Shown here: positions 24,049-31,869 of the stretch, piece by piece
How positions within the stretch are numbered: the first letter of the stretch is position 1
Layout: every line of letters starts with the position of its first letter
Assembly (NCBI GenBank): GCA_028291705.1
Contig: JAQGNS010000577.1
Coordinates: 1-32,352, forward strand
From: Nevskia sp.
Lineage (GTDB): Bacteria; Pseudomonadota; Gammaproteobacteria; Nevskiales; Nevskiaceae
Direction of reading: 5' to 3'
Length of the DNA stretch: 32,352 bases
The notes under the pieces: model-generated
Databases searched by the model: none
What the model was told of the DNA's origin: nothing
What the model saw: only the letters and a program-made list of their open reading frames with translations
Program-made: the position numbers and the translations under genes

Positions 24049-24666
24049 ATGTTCAAGCAAATTTCCCTGGCATTGCCGGGGGCCTTGTTGCTGTCGATTG
24101 CCGGCTGCGCCACCTATCGACAGACCGATCCACCAAGAACTGCCACTGAAGAACTGCTGGTTTCCACCGCCGTCGACCACGCGGTGGACCAGATCAAGCT
24201 GCCGCTGCCGGCCGACAGCAAGGTCTTCGTCGACACGCAGTATTACGATACCGATGGCGTGGTGCTGCCCAAGTACACCATCGCCGCCGTGCATGACCAG
24301 TTGCTGCGGCAGGGCGCCCATCTGATGAGCGACCGCAAGGACGCCGACGTGGTAGTGGAATTGCGTTCCGGAGCGCAGTCGATCGACTACAGCACCTTCC
24401 TCATCGGCATCCCGAGCTTCCCCCTGCCGATTCCCTTCGCCGGAACCCTGACCTTCCCGGAAATCGCCTTCTTCAAGATCACCAGGCAGATCGGTGTGTC
24501 CAAGCTGGCCCTGACCGGCTTCACCCAGAAGGAAGGCGGCCTGGTGGCGTCGAGCGGACCGGAGTACGGCCAGTCGCAGCGCAAGACCGTGATGGCCTTG
24601 TTCGTATCCTGGACCGACAGCAACCTGCTGCCGCCGGAAAAGCACGACGAAGCCGCATCAAAGTGA
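24049..24666 (+). CDS. Lipoprotein of unknown function (DUF6655-like pattern)
   Basis: A 205-residue lipoprotein: leader with lipobox SIAGC (Cys20). The mature start, TDPPRTATEELLVSTAVDHAVDQI, is a distinctive conserved stretch that I associate with a lipoprotein family of unknown function (possibly DUF6655; recalled, not checked). The rest is mixed alpha/beta with a Gly/Pro-rich hydrophobic loop (IGIPSFPLPIPFAGTLTFPEI). It lies 160 bp after the thioesterase gene on the same strand and converges on the CNBD-DUF1003 gene with 13 bp between stops. Confidence 0.75.
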   Translation: MFKQISLALPGALLLSIAGCATYRQTDPPRTATEELLVSTAVDHAVDQIKLPLPADSKVFVDTQYYDTDGVVLPKYTIAAVHDQLLRQGAHLMSDRKDADVVVELRSGAQSIDYSTFLIGIPSFPLPIPFAGTLTFPEIAFFKITRQIGVSKLALTGFTQKEGGLVASSGPEYGQSQRKTVMALFVSWTDSNLLPPEKHDEAASK

Positions 24667-24679
24667 TGTCCGTTAGGCC

Positions 24680-25504
24680 CTAGTGCGATTCCTGCGAATG
24701 CAGGTGCTGCAGCATGGTGCCGCGCAGCTCGTCGATCTTGCGGTGCAGCTGCTGCACCGCGATCTCAGCCTTGACGTTGATCTGGAATTCCTGATCGGCC
24801 TGCAGCCGGTCCTTAATGTTCTGCCGGTTCTGGCTCATCATGATCACCGGCGCCTGCAGCGCCGCGACGCAGGACAGGATCAGGTTGAGGAAGATGTAGG
24901 GAAACGGGTCCGGCGGCGAGCTCATCAGGTAGGCGGTATTGGCCAGCATCCACAGCAGCAGGAACGACATGAAGCTGATGATGAATGTCCAGGAGCCGCC
25001 GAAACGCGCCACTTTGTCGGCGACGCGGTCGCCGATGCTCATGCGCCCGTCGGCGATCTCGTTCACGTTCTGCACCTGCAGCCGCGACAGCAGGTCGTCG
25101 GCGCTGCGCAGGCGCAGGGCCAGGGCGCTGATGAACTGGCGCGCCGCCGGCGCGTGGTTCTCCACCAGTTCGGCCATCGCCTGCAGGGGAATGCAGATCA
25201 GGCAGGTTTCGGCCGCTGCGCGCGCGCCGGCGCTGCGCGGCTGCCGGTCGAATACCGCCAGCTCGCCGAAGAAGGATCCCGCCTCGAAGCTGGCGACCAC
25301 GATCTCGCCGGCCTGCGCCGGCACCGCCACGTCTACCGCGCCGCTCTCCACCACGTAGAAGAAGTCCGGCGCCTCGCCATGACGGAAGATCGGCTCGCCC
25401 GCGGCGAAGCTGCGCTTTACCGCCGCCGCCTGCAGCGGCCGCAGCAATTCGGCCGGGAGATTGCGGAACAGCACCAGGTCATGCAGCAGGTCTACCCCTT
25501 CCAT
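24680..25504 (-). CDS. Cyclic nucleotide-binding domain plus DUF1003 membrane protein
   Basis: A 274-residue two-domain protein. Residues about 10-125 form a cyclic-nucleotide-binding-type domain (GEPIFRHGEAPDFFYVVESG, then the phosphate-binding-cassette-like FEAGSFFGELAVFDRQPRSA). Residues about 160-245 are DUF1003, with two hydrophobic helices (TFIISFMSFLLLWMLAN and PFPYIFLNLILSCVAALQAP) and the signature IMMSQNRQNIKDR. The C-terminal tail is coiled-coil-like (EIAVQQLHRKIDELRG). The cassette is consistent with ligand binding, but which nucleotide is bound is unknown. A GTG at 25507 could start it one codon earlier; I chose ATG 25504, with GGGGAG upstream. Confidence 0.88.
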   Translation of the reverse strand: MEGVDLLHDLVLFRNLPAELLRPLQAAAVKRSFAAGEPIFRHGEAPDFFYVVESGAVDVAVPAQAGEIVVASFEAGSFFGELAVFDRQPRSAGARAAAETCLICIPLQAMAELVENHAPAARQFISALALRLRSADDLLSRLQVQNVNEIADGRMSIGDRVADKVARFGGSWTFIISFMSFLLLWMLANTAYLMSSPPDPFPYIFLNLILSCVAALQAPVIMMSQNRQNIKDRLQADQEFQINVKAEIAVQQLHRKIDELRGTMLQHLHSQESH

Positions 25505-25898
25505 CACCAGATCTCCCCGAGTTCTTGGCCCAATCCGCCATGGACCTGCCCGACACCCTACGTCCTGCGCCGCTCGCGGCGCAAGCCGCGTTTCAGGGGG
25601 CTCCAGGGCGGCGGACCTCGTTCATGCCGCCTCGGCAGCCGTGTCCGGGAACGGCGGGTATCGCCTGTACCGCGGCGGGGCCTGCCAGCACCTCTTCATA
25701 GTCGTCAGCCCGGTCCGAAAGCCGCCAGATGATTGCCGCCCGGCGTCACCGTCCGGGGCAAGGGCCACCGGGCTGTCAAGGCCACCCCGCTGATATCCAG
25801 TGCGGCCACATCCGGTTATGCTCAGCGCAGGACCTCCTGATCGGCGCCCAACTGGCGGATTTCGGGAGCATTTTGACCGGGCGGCGGCGCGACAGGAC
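25505..25898. other. 394-bp divergent intergenic region with a GC-rich palindrome
   Basis: The frame of the following GGDEF gene is open from 25800 but the composition there is not clearly coding. A near-palindrome TGCGCCGC-TC-GCGGCGCA occupies 25566-25583, with perfect 8-base arms. Promoters for both flanking genes must lie here; I could not place boxes confidently. No ORF or RNA gene is convincing. Confidence 0.45.
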
Positions 25899-28001
25899 AT
25901 GCAAGGCTCACAATTCAGCGTCCGTTTCAGGCTGCTCGGCTTGTGCCTGGCGCTGCTGACGATCTTCGGCGGTTCCAGCCTGCTGCTCGGCTATCTGATC
26001 CAGCGTAACCAGACCGAGCAACAGGCGCAGCAGGAGCAGTACCGCAGATTCGAGATCATCCAGGCGACCCAGCAAGCCATCAACCTGTTGCGGCACAACG
26101 GTGGCCAGCTCAACTCGGCCATCCTGCTTAAAGATGCGCAACTGGAAAGCCAGATGCGCCAAGCGCTGGACCAATCGCGCCGGGATGTCGATGTCCAACT
26201 GGTCCGCCTCGGTTCGTTCGACCCGGCCAGCACGCGGGTGATCGAGTCGGCCTTGAATGAAATGCCGCAATACGTGCAGACCGCGATCGCCGCGATCGCC
26301 GCCGGCAAGCAGGCGGAAGCGGCGCCGGTCCTGGCCGAATTGCAGCGGCGCCTGAACCTGATCGAGGGTACGCTGGCCGCGGCCAGTCAACGCGAGCACC
26401 TGCTGGCCGAGCGGATCCAGCGCGAGGCGCGCGAGCGCGGCGTGCTGGCCATGCGCATCGCCATATCGATGATCGTCGCCGGCGGCATCGTCGGCGTGCT
26501 GCTGGTGCTGATCGTGCTGCGTTCGATCATCCGGCCGCTGCAGATCACCACCGACGCTTTGCGGCAGGTGAATGCCGGGCAGCTCGACATCGACCTGCCG
26601 CCGTTCCGCGATGACGAATTCGGCCAGATGGCACTGGCCCTGCGGCAGTTCCGCGACGGTGCGGAAAAGCTGCGGCGCCTGGCCTACCAGGACCCGCTTA
26701 CCGGGCTTGGCAATCGTGCCAGGCTGGAGGAAAGCCTGCAGGCCTCGCTGGCACTGCAGCGGCAGCCCGACGAGCGGCTGGCCTTGTTCTACTTCGACCT
26801 CGACAACTTCCGCTCGGTCAACGATCGCCTGGGACACAAGGCTGGAGACCTCTATCTGTGCGAGGCCGCGGCGCGGCTGCGCCGCCTGCTTCCGCCGGGG
26901 ACGGAATTGCTGCGTTACGGTGGCGACAAGTTCATCGCCCTGATCGAGGACGGTACGGCCCTCGACGACGCGCCCGATCTGCGGCTACGCCTGATCGCGG
27001 ATCGCGTGCTGCTCGGCATGGTCGAACCCTACCGGACCGGCAGCGAGTTGCTGCACATGTCGGTTTCGATCGGCATTGCCGCGAGCCCCGGCGACGGCAC
27101 CAGCGCCGAGCATCTGATCAACAGCGCCGAGGCGGCGGGACATGCGGCCAAGCGCAGCGGGCGCAACAATGCGCGCTTTGCCGGCGGACAGCTGACCGGC
27201 CAGTTGCGCCGGCAACTGGCCTTGGCCGGAGAAATCGGACGCGGGCTGGAGCTGGACGAGTTCGAGCTGTTTTACCAGCCGATCATCGACGTGGAGCTGC
27301 ATCGGGTGATCGGGGCCGAAGCCCTGGTGCGCTGGCGCCACCCGGAGCGCGGCCTGCTGCTGCCGGGCGAATTCATCCAGGTGGCCGAAGACGAAGGCCT
27401 GATCAAGGCGCTGGGCGAACGTTGCCTGCGCCTGGCCCACGCGCAACTGCGCAGCTGGCGCGAACAGGGCCTCGAGTTCCGGATGGCCGTGAACCTGTCG
27501 GCCCGCCAGCTGCAGGACGGCAAGCTGCTGCAGCAGCTCGACGCGCTGCGCCGGGAGGATGCCGCGGCGGCGGCCATGATCGAGCTGGAACTGACCGAGA
27601 GCGTGCTGTTCGACAGCACCGAGAACACGCGCAAGATGCTGGAGGAGATCAAGCGGCTGGGCTACCGGCTGGGCATGGACGACTTCGGCACCGGCTATTC
27701 CTCCTTCGCCTACCTGCAGCGCCTGCCGATCGACAAGATCAAGATCGACCGCCAGTTCGTCGTCAACCTGGGGATCTCGCGCCAGGCGGAGGCGATCGTC
27801 TCCGCCATGCTGGCGCTGTCGCAAAAGCTGGATCTGGCGATCGTCGCCGAAGGCGTGGAAACAACGCAGCAGATGCGCATCCTGAGCGAGCAGGGCTGCC
27901 GCCTGCAGCAGGGCTTCCTGTTTTCGCCGGCCTTGCCGGTCGCGGAATTCATGCGCTGGGCCGAGGCTTACCGACAGACGCAGCTTCCTGCCCCGGCCTG
28001 A
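25899..28001 (+). CDS. Membrane-bound GGDEF-EAL protein, probable c-di-GMP phosphodiesterase
   Basis: A 700-residue signalling protein. Helix 1 (about 11-34) and helix 2 (about 185-210) flank a helical periplasmic sensor region; a HAMP segment follows (about 211-262). The GGDEF domain (about 268-425) begins DPLTGLGNRARLEE, but its catalytic motif reads RYGGDKF (341-345), with Lys344 where a glutamate is needed, so cyclase activity is doubtful. The EAL domain (about 440-690) has Glu474 in EALVRW, NLSARQ, LTESV, MDDFGTGYSS, KIKIDRQFV, AEGVET and QQGFLF, all intact. The net role is probably c-di-GMP breakdown, with GGDEF perhaps as a regulatory GTP-binding site. The start at ATG 25899 is the best fit to helix 1; 25800 and 25818 are alternatives. 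Confidence 0.87.
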   Translation: MQGSQFSVRFRLLGLCLALLTIFGGSSLLLGYLIQRNQTEQQAQQEQYRRFEIIQATQQAINLLRHNGGQLNSAILLKDAQLESQMRQALDQSRRDVDVQLVRLGSFDPASTRVIESALNEMPQYVQTAIAAIAAGKQAEAAPVLAELQRRLNLIEGTLAAASQREHLLAERIQREARERGVLAMRIAISMIVAGGIVGVLLVLIVLRSIIRPLQITTDALRQVNAGQLDIDLPPFRDDEFGQMALALRQFRDGAEKLRRLAYQDPLTGLGNRARLEESLQASLALQRQPDERLALFYFDLDNFRSVNDRLGHKAGDLYLCEAAARLRRLLPPGTELLRYGGDKFIALIEDGTALDDAPDLRLRLIADRVLLGMVEPYRTGSELLHMSVSIGIAASPGDGTSAEHLINSAEAAGHAAKRSGRNNARFAGGQLTGQLRRQLALAGEIGRGLELDEFELFYQPIIDVELHRVIGAEALVRWRHPERGLLLPGEFIQVAEDEGLIKALGERCLRLAHAQLRSWREQGLEFRMAVNLSARQLQDGKLLQQLDALRREDAAAAAMIELELTESVLFDSTENTRKMLEEIKRLGYRLGMDDFGTGYSSFAYLQRLPIDKIKIDRQFVVNLGISRQAEAIVSAMLALSQKLDLAIVAEGVETTQQMRILSEQGCRLQQGFLFSPALPVAEFMRWAEAYRQTQLPAPA

Positions 28002-28021
28002 CGGGTTGTGGTTATGCCGGC

Positions 28022-28909
28022 TTAGCTCCCGGCTTCGGCAAGTCGTTTGCGGGCTGCCTGCACCACCAGCCGTTCAGGGTCCTTGCAGGCGGATTCCCAG
28101 ATTTGCCCGGCCTGCGCCGGATCGAGTTGCGCCAGCGCCTGGTAAGCGGCCAGCCGCGTGCGCCGGCACGGATGCTGGCGTGACAGATCGTCGAGCAGTT
28201 GCCGGGTGTCGCCGTTGCCGACCTGGGCCGCCATTTTCAGCACCGAGATGCGGCGCGAGCTGTCCAGTTCGGCGGGGTAGTCGAGCAGGGTCCGGCTTTC
28301 CAGGTCGAAGAAAAACTGGTCGCGCACGCGTACTTCGGGCGTGGATACCATGAAATTGAGCGTGACGCTGAGCTGTTCCGGCGGGTACTGGATATGCACG
28401 TCCTTGCCGGCCCGGTACATCATCACCATGCCGGTGGTGAAGTGGATGCGCTCGAGAAAGCGGAAGTCGATCGTTTCGCCGGGACGGCCTTCGAGCTGGT
28501 CGTAATCGTACTCGTAGATCTCGGTGCTGTACCCGGGGCCGTGGTAGCCCACCGTCATGAAATTGTAGTTGTGGTCGTGGGCCAGGTTGTAGGAGAACTG
28601 GTCCTGGTAGACCCGGCCGCTGGCGATATCGGCGTCGGAGGGCCAGACATTGGCGCGGATATAGAAATCCCTGCCTTCGCCGAGAAAGATCACCTGTGCC
28701 GAGGCCACACTCTGGCTTCTGAACTGGTGTTTGACCTGGCGGTTGAGCTGGCGCACCACCAGTTCACTATCGTTGGCCAGCCCCCGGAACATCGGCGCGG
28801 CTGCGGCGACGCTGTCCATGTCATGCAGGTCCACATTGGCGCGGACATGATCGATGAACTGCTCAAGGCTGACGGTATCGGCGTTGTCGCAGGCAATGGT
28901 GAGGGCCAC
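28022..28909 (-). CDS. Cupin-like protein with HEAT-like C-terminus (candidate active paralogue)
   Basis: A 295-residue soluble protein. Residues about 70-200 look like a cupin barrel: NLAHDHNYNFMTVGY (108-122) gives an HxH pair (H111, H113), then YEYD, and a second segment GKDVHIQYPPEQL (168-180) gives H172 and, later, SVTLNFMV. H111, H113 and H172 would form a metal site. Residues about 218-295 are helical repeats (TRLAAYQALAQLDP, then VVQAARKRLAEAG) of HEAT type, usually for protein binding. The GTG start at 28909 lies five bases after the stop of the paralogous gene upstream, so the two are one operon. I do not know an established function; metal-dependent oxygenase or other modification chemistry is inference. 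Confidence 0.75.
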   Translation of the reverse strand: MALTIACDNADTVSLEQFIDHVRANVDLHDMDSVAAAAPMFRGLANDSELVVRQLNRQVKHQFRSQSVASAQVIFLGEGRDFYIRANVWPSDADIASGRVYQDQFSYNLAHDHNYNFMTVGYHGPGYSTEIYEYDYDQLEGRPGETIDFRFLERIHFTTGMVMMYRAGKDVHIQYPPEQLSVTLNFMVSTPEVRVRDQFFFDLESRTLLDYPAELDSSRRISVLKMAAQVGNGDTRQLLDDLSRQHPCRRTRLAAYQALAQLDPAQAGQIWESACKDPERLVVQAARKRLAEAGS

Positions 28910-28914
28910 GGCTT

Positions 28915-29787
28915 CTATTCCGGAGTTTGTTGCCGGACCTGATTCAGGGTCCTGGCCGCGGCCTGGCGCACATGCGGATGAACGTCGTCGAGCGCGCTTT
29001 CGAGCTTGTCGAGTGCCGCGCCGCGGCTGAGGCGGCCGAGGTTCTGGATCGCCGCCCAGCGCACGGCATGGTGCGGGTGGGTGCTCAGCAGTTCGAGCGG
29101 TTCCAGGGAAGTTTGCTGCGCCAGCCGGCCCAGGATATAGGCGGCGACGCGCAGCTGCGTCCAGTTCAACTCGCTATCGTTGGCTTGCCGGGCCTGCAAC
29201 TGGTCTTTGTCGAACAGCCATTCCAGGTTCTGGAAGGCGGCCGTGGTGAATTTCACCACGGCGACAGGGCGTTCGATCTTGAAGTCGTAGGTGTAACGGT
29301 CCGCTTGCAGGCGCAGGACTTCGCCGGGCTCGCAAGTTCCGGAGCCGGCCGATTCAAGCCTGAGCGCTGCATCGAACACATCGTTGCGGTAGTCCGCTGG
29401 CAGCCGGTAGAGGTCGTAACGCAGGCTTTCCGTTCCGATCGGCACATACATGCCGAAAAACGGCGTGGTATGGATGTATTCGCGAGCCTGATCGAACAGC
29501 CCGATCGAAAGCGCGAAGCCGCGGCCGCGATGCAGTACCAGTTGCTTGGGACGCCAGTCCCCCATGTAGCTGGGGTTGGCCGTCAGCTTTTCGAGTTCGC
29601 GATTGAGCAATTCGCCAAGACAGCCGCTGTCGATGAACCGGCGGAATTCCGCTTCGAGATCCCAGAACGATTCCAGCGCATCCCGGCGGAAACCCCGGTC
29701 AACCTGCTCGACGAAGCGGCTCAGTTGCGCGTCTGCGCAAGCCGCTTCCGCCTGGAGGGGCATGGAAACGGATGGAGGGGGCTGCAT
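28915..29787 (-). CDS. Degenerate paralogue of the cupin-like HEAT protein
   Basis: A 290-residue protein sharing the layout of the gene downstream: LNR near 61-63, then QLVLHRGRGFALSIGL (82-97), IHTTPFFGMYVPIG (105-118) where the neighbour has HDHNYNFMTVGY, and RYDLYRL where it has EIYEYD. Only one histidine (H106) of the HxH pair remains and the third position is not evident, so the metal site is probably lost. The C-terminus (about 206-290) has clear HEAT-like repeats (HHAVRWAAIQNLGRL, HPHVRQAAARTLNQV). Starts at 29832 (GTG), 29787 and 29763 are possible; none has a strong ribosome-binding site and I chose the ATG at 29787. Likely a non-catalytic binding partner. Confidence 0.7.
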   Translation of the reverse strand: MQPPPSVSMPLQAEAACADAQLSRFVEQVDRGFRRDALESFWDLEAEFRRFIDSGCLGELLNRELEKLTANPSYMGDWRPKQLVLHRGRGFALSIGLFDQAREYIHTTPFFGMYVPIGTESLRYDLYRLPADYRNDVFDAALRLESAGSGTCEPGEVLRLQADRYTYDFKIERPVAVVKFTTAAFQNLEWLFDKDQLQARQANDSELNWTQLRVAAYILGRLAQQTSLEPLELLSTHPHHAVRWAAIQNLGRLSRGAALDKLESALDDVHPHVRQAAARTLNQVRQQTPE

Positions 29788-29930
29788 GGATGTTCCGCTC
29801 GATCCGGTGGCGCGACTACGCTGACCGCGCACACCTGCGGAACTTCGCGTGGAATGCGCCGGTGCGGATATCGATAAGGCGAGGCGGGTGGAGAGCCGTC
29901 TTCAGGCACTCCGTCCGGATGCGAACCCGA

Positions 29931-30080
29931 TCAGCCGTTTTCGGGGAGGCGGTAATAAACCAGGAAGAAAGCGGCCTGATTTTCCTCGGAAGCGGAAGGT
30001 TCGGTCGAACCGACACTGGCTACGTCATATTCCAGATCGCAGATTTCGAAGGCGTCGGCAGGCTGATTTTGGCGGGTCAT
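29931..30080 (-). CDS. 49-residue acidic peptide, candidate precursor or small partner
   Basis: ATG 30080 to TGA 29931 encodes 49 residues. The N-terminal half includes DAFEICDLEYDVASVG (residues 9-24), acidic with one Cys; the middle is Ser/Glu-rich (STEPSASEEN); the end is hydrophobic and aromatic (AAFFLVYYRLPENG). Twenty-nine of 48 sense codons after the start end in G or C by my count, somewhat less than in the neighbours. No strong ribosome-binding site is visible. It is on the same strand as, and about 143 bp upstream of, the two cupin-HEAT genes. The bipartite layout recalls RiPP precursors (leader then core), but I recognise no family and it could be a chance ORF. Confidence 0.42.
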   Translation of the reverse strand: MTRQNQPADAFEICDLEYDVASVGSTEPSASEENQAAFFLVYYRLPENG

Positions 30081-30392
30081 GGCGGTTCACTTTAGTGTCG
30101 CGCCCCGAATCCATGGGGCCAAACCACGATAGTGCAAAACGCGCCAATAAAACAGGGGGTGCAACCAAATATTATCTCAGATGTAAGTTCGATAAACGAG
30201 GGAATAGGTAAAAAGAGCTACATCGCCGGTTCACAGCGCACTAGTCGGCATCTTCCGGGGACTATCTATGACTTTGCCGCCCAAACCTGACGGAATGCGG
30301 AATTCGTGATTCCGCCGCAGCGGGGATCTACGCCGCGCAACGCGGCGGCTGTTCGAAACCCGAATCCGGCAGCGCGGACGCCGTCGTGGCGG
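30081..30392. other. 312-bp intergenic region, AT-rich in part, with hairpins
   Basis: The part 30120-30230 is clearly AT-richer than its surroundings (for example AATATTATC) and probably holds the promoter of the peptide/cupin-HEAT unit, though I cannot place -10 and -35 boxes. Two perfect stems lie nearer the next gene: GCGGAAT/ATTCCGC (30297-30303, 30309-30315) and CGCCGCG/CGCGGCG (30331-30337, 30341-30347). They follow the small secreted protein gene on the minus strand and may end its transcript, but lack T-tracts. Confidence 0.45.
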
Positions 30393-30614
30393 CTACTTCG
30401 TTCCGACCGGCGAATAGACCACGGGCGTGAAGCCGGTTACCGGGATGCTCGCTTCGGCATCCACCAGTTCGATGCCGTGGCTGCTCATGGCATCCGCCAG
30501 GGCCGCACTGGTCTTGTGTGGGCTCGACGGGATGGCTGCGTGGTGATGGGGTGGGGCGGCTGTCACCAGCAGCGCCATTGCGGTACAGCCGAGTAATGCC
30601 AGGGCGATTTTCAT
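30393..30614 (-). CDS. Small secreted protein, unknown function
   Basis: A 73-residue protein with a signal peptide (MKIALALLGCTAMALLVTA, cleavage likely after VTA or TAA). The mature part of about 54 residues starts with a His-rich stretch (PPHHHAAIPSSPH) and continues helical then beta. GGAGA (30619-30623 on the minus strand) lies four bases before the ATG, a good ribosome-binding site. The His-rich start might bind metal; this is speculation. I do not recognise the family. It is transcribed toward the peptide/cupin-HEAT unit but is separated from it by 312 bp. Confidence 0.65.
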   Translation of the reverse strand: MKIALALLGCTAMALLVTAAPPHHHAAIPSSPHKTSAALADAMSSHGIELVDAEASIPVTGFTPVVYSPVGTK

Positions 30615-30745
30615 GAGTTCTCCGCTCGCCGCATCGTCATTGATGGGCGTTCCCCGGGTTTGTTACAGCAAAAATCCCGCCAAATCGGCCCCGGATATGA
30701 CCGTCGCCGGCAAAAAAGCCCTCCCGTGGAAGGAAGACGGAAAGG

Positions 30746-31672
30746 CTACTTGCGCCGTGCGGCGGCCTTGCGTCGGAGCTTCGTCGGCGGCGGACCAAAG
30801 CCGGCGCCCGCGGTGAACAGCCAGTCGGCGAGGATCTGCACAGCCGGCAAGCGCGCCTTGGCTGCCGTGGTGACAAAGTAGTAGGCGCGGTGATGGTGCA
30901 CCGCCCAATCCGCCGCGCAGACCACGCGGCCCGCCTGCACGTCTCCCGCCGCCAGCGACCAGCGGGCCATGGCCACGCCGTGGCCGCGCTCGGCGGCGAT
31001 GATCGCGGAGGCGGAGTCGTCCAGCTCGGAGCGTACCGGCACCTCGTGCCGCCGGCCGAAGACGGGCTTGACCCAGTCGTTCCAGGGTTCGGTATTGGCG
31101 TGCAGCAGGGGGTAGCGGGACAGGTCGGCAAAGGCGGTGATCGGTCCCAGGCGGCGCAGCAATTCGGGATTGCAGACCGGCACCAGCCAGTCGTCCAGCA
31201 GGCGCCGCGACTGCAGGCCGGGCCAGCGGCCGGCGCCGAAGCGGATCGCGGCGTGGAAATCGCTATCGCCGAGGTCAACTACCTGGGTGCTGGCGCTGAG
31301 TCGCAAGTCGATGTCGGGATGCGCGGCCTGGAATTCCGGCAGGCGCGGCAACAGCCAGCGCTGCAGGAAGGAAGCGAGCAGGCTGACGTTGATCTGCCGG
31401 GTATCCTGCGACTGCAAGGCTTCTTCCATTGCCCGGCGCAGTTCGTCGAAGCCGCGCCTCACGCGCGGCAACAGCCGCGCACCTTCAGCGGTGAGCCGGA
31501 TCGATGCGCCCAGCCGCTCGAACAGGGGATAGCCGAGGCTGCTTTCCAGCGCGCGGATCTGCTGGCTGATGGCGGCCGGGCTGACGTACAAGGCCGCCGC
31601 CGCGGTGGTGAAGCTCATGTGCGAGGCTGCCGCTTCAAAGGCGCGCAAGGCGGTAAGAGGGAGGCGGTTCAC
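30746..31672 (-). CDS. LysR family transcriptional regulator (GcvA-like)
   Basis: A 308-residue LysR regulator. The N-terminal winged helix-turn-helix starts LPLTALRAFEAAASHMSFTTAA (first 20 residues after MNR) and continues AISQQIRALESSLGYPLFERL, a typical GcvA-type pattern. The effector-binding domain (about 90-295) includes LPRLPEFQAAHPDIDLRL and DFHAAIRFGAGRWPGL. The C-terminus is a basic tail (KLRRKAAARRK). The start is a GTG at 31672. It is divergent from a GST gene 197 bp away, the usual arrangement for a regulator and its target, and an inverted repeat lies directly upstream. Confidence 0.88.
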   Translation of the reverse strand: MNRLPLTALRAFEAAASHMSFTTAAAALYVSPAAISQQIRALESSLGYPLFERLGASIRLTAEGARLLPRVRRGFDELRRAMEEALQSQDTRQINVSLLASFLQRWLLPRLPEFQAAHPDIDLRLSASTQVVDLGDSDFHAAIRFGAGRWPGLQSRRLLDDWLVPVCNPELLRRLGPITAFADLSRYPLLHANTEPWNDWVKPVFGRRHEVPVRSELDDSASAIIAAERGHGVAMARWSLAAGDVQAGRVVCAADWAVHHHRAYYFVTTAAKARLPAVQILADWLFTAGAGFGPPPTKLRRKAAARRK

Positions 31673-31678
31673 GCGAGA

Positions 31679-31693
31679 TTAAGAAAAACTTAA
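31679..31693. promoter_or_regulatory. Inverted repeat TTAAG-N5-CTTAA, candidate LysR operator
   Basis: Perfect 5-base arms around AAAAA lie seven bases upstream of the regulator's GTG (31672). On the minus strand TTGAAA (31704-31699) is a good -35-like box; the -10 would fall in or next to the repeat. The transcript would then begin at or near the start codon. Fits autorepression, and perhaps control of the divergent GST gene. Confidence 0.45.
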
Positions 31694-31869
31694 CATGATT
31701 TCAAAACATATCGTTTGATCGGGGCCGTGTCCACAAGGAAAATGCGAGCACTGGCCAGACGCAGGGCGGAGCCGGCAGAGCAACATCTGCTTGCCAGGTG
31801 TGGCTGGCGTTTGATGTCGCAGCGGCGGCTGCGGTCCTGTTCCTTGCACTATTCCCGACGGAGCGCTTC

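Noticed and set aside
26858-28183. Plus-strand ORF of 441 residues over the EAL region
   Set aside because: Out-of-frame shadow of the GGDEF-EAL gene, which carries all EAL motifs in its own frame.
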